Source of the DNA: CANLBN01 sp047634655
Lineage (GTDB): Bacteria > Pseudomonadota > Gammaproteobacteria > Pseudomonadales > Cellvibrionaceae
NCBI GenBank assembly: GCA_047634655.1
Contig: JBLIHY010000087.1
Location: 1-8,845, forward strand
Reading direction: 5' to 3'
DNA: 8,845 bases
The notes under the pieces were generated by a model, which was given only the letters and a program-made list of their open reading frames with translations, had not been told where the DNA came from and searched no databases. This document shows, in pieces, positions 1 to 5,190 of this stretch. Each line of letters opens with the position of its first letter. Positions within the stretch are counted from its first letter, which is position 1. The position numbers and the translations under genes are program-made.

Positions 1-1022
1 GCCTCCTTTCCGTAAAGATGATAAAAAATATCTTCTCCACGACAACGGCTGCGATCATCGTAACTTCCCAAAATATTTACCAAACCAGCGAGTGCCGTCA
101 TATCGGGGCGACCCAAAGGTAAATCGCTGATGGCTCGGCAATGATTTTCAAATTGGCTGGTCCGACTGCCTTCCATTGTCCAGTGACCGGAGTTATGAAC
201 GCGGGGAGCCAGTTCATTGGCTACCAGACCCCGCGCTGTTTCAAAGAGCTCTATCGTCAACACTCCCACATAGTCCAGGGCTACCATCAATTTGTTAATG
301 GCTGCTTTCGCGGTCTCTTCAATATCGGGATTCAACGCAAACGCTGGAGCCTCGGTCGATAACAATACGCCCTCCTGATGGCAATTTTCCATAAGGGGAT
401 AAACCACCACTTCACCTCGGCCATCGCGCACGCCAATAACCGACAACTCACGGAGGTAGTCCACGTGCTGTTCGGCAATCATTGCGATACCTTGATCCAC
501 AGCTTGCAGCAGTGTCTCTTGCGTGAGTTCAGACTCGTCGCGAATTCGCCATTGGTGATAGCCATCGTAACCCGCTTCGGCCGACTTGATATAAATTGGA
601 TAGGCCAGTTGTTGTGGCAATTGCTGAAGTTGTCGACGACTGGTGACTATTTCGAAAGTCGCCGTTGCAATGCCCTGCTCTTGCAAGAAACGCTTTTCCC
701 GAATGCGGTTCTGGGTGATGTGAACCGCCCGGCTACTGGGATGAACTTTTGCCAGCCCCTCCAAACCTTGCAGCAGTTGCGTATTTACCATCTCTTTTTC
801 GACGGTAAAGACATCGGGTCTCCCCAAGGCCTGAAATAACGCTTCGGCGGTGAGGTGGGGATGAGCGGTAATAATCGGGCCGAGTTTATCCACGCAACGG
901 GAATCCTCGCCCGGCTCGGCAATAAAAGAAAATTGCAAACCCAGCGCTTTACCCGCCTGAGCAGTCATTTGAGCCAACTGACCACAACCAAAAATAGCGA
1001 TATGCCTGTCGGTAACCGTCAC
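1..1022 (-). CDS. purK: PurK, 5-(carboxyamino)imidazole ribonucleotide synthase (partial, C-terminus outside window)
   Basis: Cytoplasmic ATP-grasp enzyme that carboxylates AIR to N5-CAIR using ATP and bicarbonate; PurE then converts this to CAIR. I translated the minus strand from 1022 to the window edge and found no stop, giving about 340 residues against roughly 355-380 for the family, so only the last part is missing. Family landmarks are the N-terminal nucleotide-fold segment HIAIFGCGQLAQM, the VEKE segment near residue 90, AGYDGYHQW in the ATP-binding loop, and the strongly conserved NELAPRVHNSGHW followed by SQFENH and AISDLPLG. The GTG start overlaps the purE TGA by 4 nt (GTGA), which indicates translational coupling. 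Oddities: the usual GQLGRM reads GQLAQM, and the usual basic/Gly-rich GYDGKGQ reads GYDGYHQ. Assignment is firm; full activity is inferred. Confidence 0.95.
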   Translation of the reverse strand, partial: MTVTDRHIAIFGCGQLAQMTAQAGKALGLQFSFIAEPGEDSRCVDKLGPIITAHPHLTAEALFQALGRPDVFTVEKEMVNTQLLQGLEGLAKVHPSSRAVHITQNRIREKRFLQEQGIATATFEIVTSRRQLQQLPQQLAYPIYIKSAEAGYDGYHQWRIRDESELTQETLLQAVDQGIAMIAEQHVDYLRELSVIGVRDGRGEVVVYPLMENCHQEGVLLSTEAPAFALNPDIEETAKAAINKLMVALDYVGVLTIELFETARGLVANELAPRVHNSGHWTMEGSRTSQFENHCRAISDLPLGRPDMTALAGLVNILGSYDDRSRCRGEDIFYHLYGKE

Positions 1023-1501
1023 CCTTCGACGCCAGACGGAACCGCATCTGTCTGGGCCTGACGCCACTCCTGTAAGCGTTGACTCAGCGCAGCATCGCCA
1101 ATGGCAAGGATTTGCGCAGCCATCAAACCGGCGTTGTAAGCGCCCGATTCACCAATGGCTTGGGTGGCGACGCACACGCCGCGCGGCATCTGGACAATGG
1201 AAAGCAAGCTGTCCATTCCCTTGAGTGCTTTGCTGCTCACCGGTACGCCGACAACGGGTAAGTGCGTCATAGCGGCTGTCATGCCCGGCAAATGGGCCGC
1301 GCCTCCAGCACCGGCGATAATGACTTTAATACCTCGCCGGGGTGCCTCACCGGCAAACGCTACCAAGCGCTGTGGAGTGCGGTGCGCAGACACTACCTGG
1401 GTCTCGTAATCGATATGCAGAGATTGCAGAATGGTAGTGGCGTGGCTCATGGTGGGCCAATCGGAACGCGACCCCATGATGATACTGACAACTGGGTTCA
1501 T
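1019..1501 (-). CDS. purE: PurE, N5-carboxyaminoimidazole ribonucleotide mutase
   Basis: Class I PurE, 160 residues, typical for bacteria. It moves the carboxyl group of N5-CAIR to C4, giving CAIR, in de novo purine synthesis in the cytoplasm. Visible motifs are GSRSDW (residues 10-15), SAHRTP with the catalytic His40, the substrate loop IIAGAGGAAHLPGM, and SLLSIVQMPRGVCVAT. The open frame extends upstream to 1699, but family proteins begin just before the first beta strand, which matches the ATG at 1501; the upstream extension lies in non-conserved sequence. The ribosome-binding site is weak. It forms a two-gene operon with purK, whose GTG start overlaps the purE stop. I see no obvious PurR-type operator upstream. 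Confidence 0.97.
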   Translation of the reverse strand: MNPVVSIIMGSRSDWPTMSHATTILQSLHIDYETQVVSAHRTPQRLVAFAGEAPRRGIKVIIAGAGGAAHLPGMTAAMTHLPVVGVPVSSKALKGMDSLLSIVQMPRGVCVATQAIGESGAYNAGLMAAQILAIGDAALSQRLQEWRQAQTDAVPSGVEG

Positions 1502-1551
1502 AATACGCTTAGGCTTAAATAGATTAGGTTCAGTCTTTGAAAAAGCTGGGG

Positions 1552-1557
1552 ATTGTA
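1552..1557 (-). promoter_or_regulatory. Possible -10 element for purEK
   Basis: Reading the minus strand, TACAAT lies about 50 nt before the purE ATG. No good -35 hexamer sits at the usual distance, so this is only a candidate. Confidence 0.25.
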
Positions 1558-1624
1558 GCAATACTTTATAGGACGCACTAGCGCCGGTGTTTTCTGGTGA
1601 AGCTTGTGCTGGCAAAAGGAAAGA

Positions 1625-1656
1625 CGTAGGTTGGCGGTGAGGCACGAACCCCAACA
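1625..1656 (+). repeat. REP-like element, copy 1 of an inverted pair
   Basis: A 32-nt sequence starting with C then the tetranucleotide GTAG, followed by an imperfect hairpin (GTTGG pairing with CCAAC, then GGT with ACC around a bulged C). The GTAG-plus-hairpin layout is the known form of REP sequences recognised by RAYT transposases. It matches the reverse complement of 1745-1776 at 27 of 32 positions. No gene covers it. Confidence 0.7.
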
Positions 1657-1744
1657 CACCCAAGTCAATGACCCAACAAAAATCAAAATAAAACAACATT
1701 TAATATCGTCAACACCATTACCATCGAAAAGTGTTGCGCTATTT

Positions 1745-1776
1745 TGTTGGGGTTCATTCTTCACCCCCAACTTACG
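1745..1776 (-). repeat. REP-like element, copy 2 of an inverted pair
   Basis: Read on the minus strand this is CGTAAGTTGGGGGTGA and onward, ending GAACCCCAACA. It matches copy 1 (1625-1656) at 27 of 32 positions, in opposite orientation. Its own hairpin is GTTGGGG pairing with CCCCAAC. The GTAG of copy 1 is GTAA here. Two REPs facing each other about 90 nt apart form a BIME-like unit. A short MITE with 32-nt terminal inverted repeats would look the same. Confidence 0.7.
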
Positions 1777-1825
1777 AGCTGCTCACATGATTTCCAGCAT
1801 TTTGGCAAGCAACATCTGTAGGGCC

Positions 1826-1858
1826 AGAGTAAAAATTTAAAACCCCATTTTTTACTCT
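1826..1858. repeat. Inverted repeat, 10-bp perfect stem
   Basis: AGAGTAAAAA (1826-1835) and TTTTTACTCT (1849-1858) are perfectly complementary across a 13-nt spacer. It lies in gene-free sequence between the REP pair and the transposase remnant. The stem is mostly A-T, and on the + strand it runs into ATGATTTTT, so a weak terminator is possible. Its role is unknown. Confidence 0.5.
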
Positions 1859-1908
1859 ATGATTTTTCGATTCTTGGGGCCACGTTTTTGCAATCTCATT
1901 CGTTGTCC

Positions 1909-1930
1909 ACATGAGGTTTCAACCTCATGT
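1909..1930. repeat. 22-nt palindrome overlapping the transposase-remnant stop codon
   Basis: ACATGAGGTT (1909-1918) and AACCTCATGT (1921-1930) are perfect complements separated by 2 nt. The stop codon of the RAYT remnant (1925-1927) lies inside the right arm. RAYT genes are commonly flanked by hairpin targets, so a repeat tied to this transposase is plausible. On the + strand it is followed by TTTAAA, not by a clear terminator U-tract. Confidence 0.6.
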
Positions 1931-2071
1931 TTTAAACCGCTCCGCGCCTAATATCAAACCCTTATTCACTGCGTAACGAATGTCTCTGACCAGCGCCTTA
2001 TCAACTTCCGTCGCAAATAACTTGCGATAATTGGCTTGGCGTTCTTTGGGGTCATCGCCTAAAGCTTGGTG
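1925..2071 (-). pseudogene. C-terminal remnant of a REP-associated (RAYT / Y1-type) transposase
   Basis: About 48 residues from HQALGDD to ERFKT match what I know of the C-terminal part of RAYT transposases: an ALG element, then the ERQANYRKLF helix, LVRDIRYAVNKG and LGAERF. RAYTs are single-domain HUH (Y1) nucleases that act on REP hairpins. Everything upstream is missing, including the HUH motif and catalytic tyrosine that full-length proteins of about 150-250 residues carry, so this piece cannot be active. The open frame continues further upstream, but there it is only an out-of-frame reading of vgrG. The remnant ends in a TGA inside a palindrome and lies near two REP-like repeats, which supports the identification. 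Family assignment is from memory of conserved residues, not from a search. Confidence 0.7.
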
Positions 2072-2373
2072 GGTAGCGTGGGGCTGGCGTGAATACGATA
2101 GGATTGATAGCGGGCGCCGCGGCCGGTTTCGCTCACCCGGTGGATGATGCCGTGCAGATGGCGTTTGATCGTGTCGCCCTGCCACAGAGTAATCATTGGC
2201 ATCCGATCGATTAAGTCGGTCGCGCTAACGCTGGGCCAGGCGCGGAGGGGTTCGACCACGTCCAGCGTCAACTGAAACAGTTCGGACAAACCTTCTTGCA
2301 ACTCGAAGTGAGTCACCGCTAGATCGAGACCGCCCAGGGTCGCCTTGACCCGATAATCCGCTTGTGTGGCCAT
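2059..2373 (-). pseudogene. vgrG: Truncated VgrG (TssI), N-terminal ~100 residues only
   Basis: VgrG is the trimeric spike of the type VI secretion tube. The frame begins at ATG 2373, with GGAG (2383-2386) 9 nt upstream. Residues 1-100 look like the VgrG N-terminus: a beta strand (YRVKATLGGLDL), the family signature LQEGLSELFQLTLDV, then MITLWQGDTIKRHLHGIIHRV and RYQSYRIHASPTL. Family members are about 600-700 residues or longer. Here the similarity stops near 2074 and four further codons lead to TAG at 2059. Sequence just beyond reads as a transposase C-terminus in another frame, so the rest of vgrG was replaced or deleted. The gp5-like needle and any effector domain are absent. It sits directly downstream of hcp and overlaps the extended hcp frame by 55 nt. 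Confidence 0.85.
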
Positions 2374-2897
2374 AGTTTAAAACTCCGTAAAAACAGGCGC
2401 CAATCGTCGGCACCCGAGGTACCGGCAATATCGTGCTCCCAAACAATCTCGCGATAGGCCATGGACACCTTGATCTTTTGGGTATAATCGGCATTTTGCG
2501 GATTTTGAGCGTGGGGCAAGACGGTCTCCATATGGACGACGGTGGCGTCTTCCGGACTGGTGGAGAAGAAGTGCTCTTGCTTGACTTCGGTGGAGGTGCG
2601 ATACCACTTGACGTTGACTTTGGGCAGCATTTCACCCGAGGTAAGCGAGTTATACAACAGCGGTACCGCTTTGTTCAGCGCACAGGTAAAGGCAAACGGT
2701 TTGTGCACCCGCTGGCCCGAGGGTTGGCCACTCTGGGGATCGGTGGGTACCGCGACGATGTGCTGGATTTCCTGAACCAGAATTTCATCTTCGTGGCCTT
2801 CGACATAGACGTTACCGACAGAATCGGCGGCAACGTCTCCTTGAGTGATATTCCCTTGGGTCGAACCTTCAATGGAAATATAGGCAGGTGTTGGCAT
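2319..2897 (-). CDS. hcp: Hcp-family type VI secretion tube protein, with C-terminal frame disturbance
   Basis: Hcp forms the hexameric rings of the type VI tube and is secreted. Residues 1-167 are a clear Hcp of the MPTPAYISIEG type: ITQGDVAADSVGNVYVEG, ILVQEIQHIVAVPTDPQSGQ, QRVHKPF, SLTSGEMLPKV and KIKVSMAYREIVWEH, ending GTSGADDWR. Relatives stop a few residues after DDWR, at about 172 in all. Here the frame continues 25 residues through the vgrG ribosome-binding site and start, to TAG at 2319 (192 aa). In the -1 frame the same bases read APVFTEF then TAA, which fits a normal family end. A small indel right after the DDWR codons, or a sequencing error, is therefore likely. No other type VI genes are visible, so this is an orphan hcp-vgrG cluster. 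Only a weak ribosome-binding site precedes ATG 2897. Confidence 0.9.
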   Translation of the reverse strand: MPTPAYISIEGSTQGNITQGDVAADSVGNVYVEGHEDEILVQEIQHIVAVPTDPQSGQPSGQRVHKPFAFTCALNKAVPLLYNSLTSGEMLPKVNVKWYRTSTEVKQEHFFSTSPEDATVVHMETVLPHAQNPQNADYTQKIKVSMAYREIVWEHDIAGTSGADDWRLFLRSFKLWPHKRIIGSRRPWAVSI

Positions 2898-3283
2898 GAT
2901 GGACTCGTTAAAAATACACAGTAAACATTAACGTTCAACGCGATTAGTACCGTTAGCTCCACCGCACTGAAATGGATAACGGCGTGCGGCTCAAGTGTTC
3001 AAAGCACAGTTTGTCCAACATAAAAAACCAAAATTAAATCAAAGTGTTAGCGGAACCCACCCACAAAAATCATCCGCTTCAGCGAGTTTCTACCCGTATT
3101 TTTTAGCTTTTCGGGCAATAAGTTGCCTACTCTAAAATTCTACCCTAATAACCTGTTGATTTTATTAAATTTTTTATCTTAATAAGTGGACAACTTTTTG
3201 CCCACTCGGTTTTTTATTAAAGAAGCTTTTGTTCGAGAAACAGGGAGCACCTGAAACCTATCAACATCTAAATCTTACTAAGA
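2898..3283. other. Gene-free AT-rich stretch between the nuclease gene and hcp
   Basis: I see no coding similarity on either strand. The stretch is AT-rich, especially 3125-3220, and contains the hairpin at 3185-3206 and a short GGCAA/TTGCC inverted repeat near 3115-3127. It should carry the hcp promoter. I could not pick out a convincing sigma-70 or sigma-54 site. Confidence 0.5.
3185..3206 (-). terminator. Possible hairpin terminator after the nuclease gene
   Basis: On the minus strand, AGTGGGCAA and TTGTCCACT form a 9-bp stem (one G-U pair) around a 4-nt AAAG loop, about 78 nt past the nuclease stop. The following bases are AT-rich but lack a clean U-run. On the plus strand the stem has an A-C mismatch but is followed by CGGTTTTTT. 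Direction is therefore uncertain. Confidence 0.35.
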
Positions 3284-4090
3284 TCAAAGTCGAGCGGCGA
3301 TAAGTTTTTGCAATCTCAGCGCCGCCAGAACCAGGCGCTCTTGGACCAAAGGGCTGTATTGGTGGCAGTAATCGTCATCGATATGCCGGTGCTGTCGACC
3401 ATAGATGGATCGAGTTAATGCCAGAGATTCATCGGCCCAAGCCAACGGTTGGCCGGTTTCTCCCCGTTGTTTTCTTGCTTGTTGGTAAAGTCGTCGGCCC
3501 AATTGACGCCAGTGCTCGTGGGTTTCGCAATAGAGAATTGTAGTATCCCAAAAGCGATGCAGTGACAGCCTTTCACCCTTGAAAATCACCTGGGTTCGGG
3601 TGCCCCCGCGGTCTTCGGCATAGGAAACATGCAGGGGTTGATGAACGTCGCCAACAAAGTGACCGAGAAGCAATAGCGCTTCATCTCGCTGGCGCTGAAA
3701 CAATCGGCTGTCGCCCAATCGCTGGGTAAAAAAATCGATGGCCTGCAACACACAAGTCGGCTCTGAATGACGCGGTTGCGACCAACACTCGGCTTCGCTA
3801 GCGCGAGTGGCGCTTGCGGGAACATTGACGTAGTGCAATGGCGCTAACCACTGATAACTTGTCTGGCCACGAACATCATCGGCCCAGACGCAGGACTCGG
3901 CGAAAGTATCGTAGCCCATGCGCTCAGCCGCAGTGCCGAGTTGCTGACGCAAGGTCGGCGGACTCAGCCGCCAAGTGGCATCGCAAATAGCGCGGTGCCC
4001 CAGTGGCCCCCAGGAAAAGGCCGTTTGCTGCCAAACGGTAAGCAGCAATCCGAAAACAGAAATCTTCCAGGCTCTTGAGAAATTCATCAT
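3284..4090 (-). CDS. Exported S1/P1-type nuclease (zinc-dependent)
   Basis: 268 residues, full length for the bacterial S1/P1 nuclease family, which cleaves single-stranded DNA and RNA and removes 3'-phosphates. Residues 1-26 form a Sec signal peptide (FGLLLTVWQQTAFS). Cleavage would leave Trp27 as the new N-terminus, as required because its amino group binds zinc. All nine trinuclear zinc ligands can be placed by spacing: Trp27, His32, Asp71, His86, His144, Asp148, His154, His178 and Asp182, in WGPLGH, VWADDV, LHYVN, GHFVGDVHQPLH and HRFWD. Several cysteines could form disulphides after export. The mature protein should be periplasmic or secreted, probably for nucleic-acid scavenging. It appears monocistronic; the gap to hcp is 386 nt. 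A second Met is the next codon, and no strong ribosome-binding site distinguishes the two. Confidence 0.93.
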   Translation of the reverse strand: MMNFSRAWKISVFGLLLTVWQQTAFSWGPLGHRAICDATWRLSPPTLRQQLGTAAERMGYDTFAESCVWADDVRGQTSYQWLAPLHYVNVPASATRASEAECWSQPRHSEPTCVLQAIDFFTQRLGDSRLFQRQRDEALLLLGHFVGDVHQPLHVSYAEDRGGTRTQVIFKGERLSLHRFWDTTILYCETHEHWRQLGRRLYQQARKQRGETGQPLAWADESLALTRSIYGRQHRHIDDDYCHQYSPLVQERLVLAALRLQKLIAARL

Positions 4091-4627
4091 TATTGGTATC
4101 GCGCCAAAAAAAGCACTCGGCCACTTAAAATAGTCAGAAGTCTATTTTACTGGTATGAGATGTCAACCAAACCGTTTCCCTAGCAGATATCAGCCTATAC
4201 CGCGGATGTCGAGCGTATGCGGCTGATTCGTCGCTAGACTTATCACACAACAGCCAATCGTGACTGGCTGTCTCCGCAGGATGTTAAACTGATGAGCGCC
4301 TGACACTTTGAGGATGTCCGATTCCACTCTCATTCGTCTAGGGAGACTCCAGACGGAAGAGAATCATAATTCAGTCAACATCCCTGTGGAGATGGAAATG
4401 GCGGAATAAAAGACTATTGCCAGGAACAATTTCGAGGTGAAAAAATTTTTCGTCACTTCCAGCACCTATCGCTCTTATCATGGTCCGAGTCAGAGTTTAA
4501 CGATGTCTCAAGCGGCCGCAATCATCTCACTCCGTACGCTGGAGAATTAATCCATGCCGTTGTGTTGAGAATGCAGAATAGACGCTTTCAGACTCGACTG
4601 TTATGACCACCTTGGAGTCAACAGAAA
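4091..4627. other. Gene-free stretch between divergent nuclease and doxX genes
   Basis: No protein I recognise. It must hold the promoters of both flanking genes. A 7-bp hairpin, ACAGCCA/TGGCTGT, lies at 4250-4271. In the plus strand an open frame of 78 codons without a plausible early start runs 4370-4606 and ends 21 nt before doxX. It could be the tail of a decayed gene, or chance. Confidence 0.4.
4614..4617 (+). promoter_or_regulatory. Ribosome-binding site of the doxX-family gene
   Basis: GGAG, 10 nt before the ATG at 4628. It favours that start over the in-frame ATG at 4673, which has no such sequence. Confidence 0.6.
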
Positions 4628-5104
4628 ATGAAAAAAATACTATGCCAAATACCGTCAAAACTCGATCGTCGCATGAAAAAAATCCCCGAGTTCGCAGTCA
4701 ACATCGCTATGCGACTGGTGATCTTTCAAATCTTTTGGTTTTCGGTGCAGGATAAAATTAGCGGATGGACGTTGGCGGGACAGCACTTTGCCTTCTGGAA
4801 CATCAGCAATCACGCCTTTTTATTATTTGATTTTGAATACGACATCCCCTTTCTGTCATCGACGCTGGCTACGTACATGGCAACCTTTGGCGAGTTCTTC
4901 TTATCGCTGATGATCCTGCTGGGTCTATTAACGCGCTTCGCCGCACTGGGTCTGGCGATGATGACACTGGTGATACAGTTTTTTGTATTCCCAGACAAAT
5001 GGTGGACGGTTCACGTCTATTGGATGCTGATTTTGCTCTACTTGATCAAATACGGTGGAGGGTCCTTTTCTCTGGATAATTATTTTGAGAAAACCAAAGA
5101 TTAA
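4628..5104 (+). CDS. DoxX-family integral membrane protein
   Basis: 158 residues with about four hydrophobic segments: roughly 22-44 (VNIAMRLVIFQIFWFSV), 83-101 (TFGEFFLSLMILLGLLTRF), 104-121 (ALGLAMMTLVIQFFVF) and 126-144 (VHVYWMLILLYLIKYGGG). The order fits the DoxX/DoxD-like family: a first helix followed by a polar loop, a GEFFLSLMILLGLLTRFAA stretch typical of the second helix, then a final helix ending in KYGGG and a short tail (SLDNYF). The molecular function of most DoxX proteins is unknown; some take part in redox or thiosulphate metabolism, and nothing here ties this one to either. It is a single plus-strand gene, convergent with hda, 59 nt apart. Upstream is gene-free, so the gene is probably monocistronic. 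Confidence 0.85.
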   Translation: MKKILCQIPSKLDRRMKKIPEFAVNIAMRLVIFQIFWFSVQDKISGWTLAGQHFAFWNISNHAFLLFDFEYDIPFLSSTLATYMATFGEFFLSLMILLGLLTRFAALGLAMMTLVIQFFVFPDKWWTVHVYWMLILLYLIKYGGGSFSLDNYFEKTKD

Positions 5105-5113
5105 TTATCCACA
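5105..5113 (+). promoter_or_regulatory. Perfect DnaA box between doxX and hda
   Basis: TTATCCACA, an exact match to the strongest DnaA-binding 9-mer, begins at the base after the doxX stop codon and lies 51 nt beyond the hda stop. No second close match is seen nearby, so this is one site, not an origin. Chance is possible. Confidence 0.4.
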
Positions 5114-5146
5114 AAAATAAATTATCGAAAATACCAAGGGTTTAAC

Positions 5147-5190
5147 GATCCAAAACCGCCTTCCTAAAGATCCAAAACCGTCTTCACAAA
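5147..5190. repeat. 22-bp tandem duplication at the 3' end of hda
   Basis: Two adjacent 22-nt units, 5147-5168 and 5169-5190, both start GATCCAAAACCG and match at 19 of 22 positions. The right unit encodes the last codons of hda; the left unit lies almost entirely beyond the present stop. Confidence 0.8.

Noticed and set aside
141..839. Plus-strand open frames of 73 and 153 codons
   Set aside because: They lie opposite purK, which has clear family motifs throughout; no recognisable protein features.
1604..1840. Open frames on both strands upstream of purE
   Set aside because: They run through the REP-like inverted repeats and show no family resemblance; explained as repeats.
2385..2400. Programmed -1 frameshift in hcp
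   Set aside because: The run is G TTT TTA, not a proper slippery heptamer, and five T bases are too few for transcriptional slippage; an indel is simpler.
2433..2924. Plus-strand open frame of 163 codons
   Set aside because: Antisense shadow of hcp, whose minus-strand product is unmistakable.
3110..3130. Sigma-54 promoter for hcp (GGCAACTTATTGC on the minus strand)
   Set aside because: Spacing between the GG and GC elements is one base short of the required 10; the sequence is better described as a short inverted repeat.
3284..4090. Nuclease as a type VI effector paired with hcp-vgrG
   Set aside because: It has a Sec signal peptide, is 386 nt from hcp with a possible terminator between, and has no adaptor or immunity gene.
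4250..4271. Terminator at the ACAGCCA/TGGCTGT hairpin
   Set aside because: Stem is only 7 bp with an 8-nt loop, no U-tract follows on either strand, and no gene ends there.
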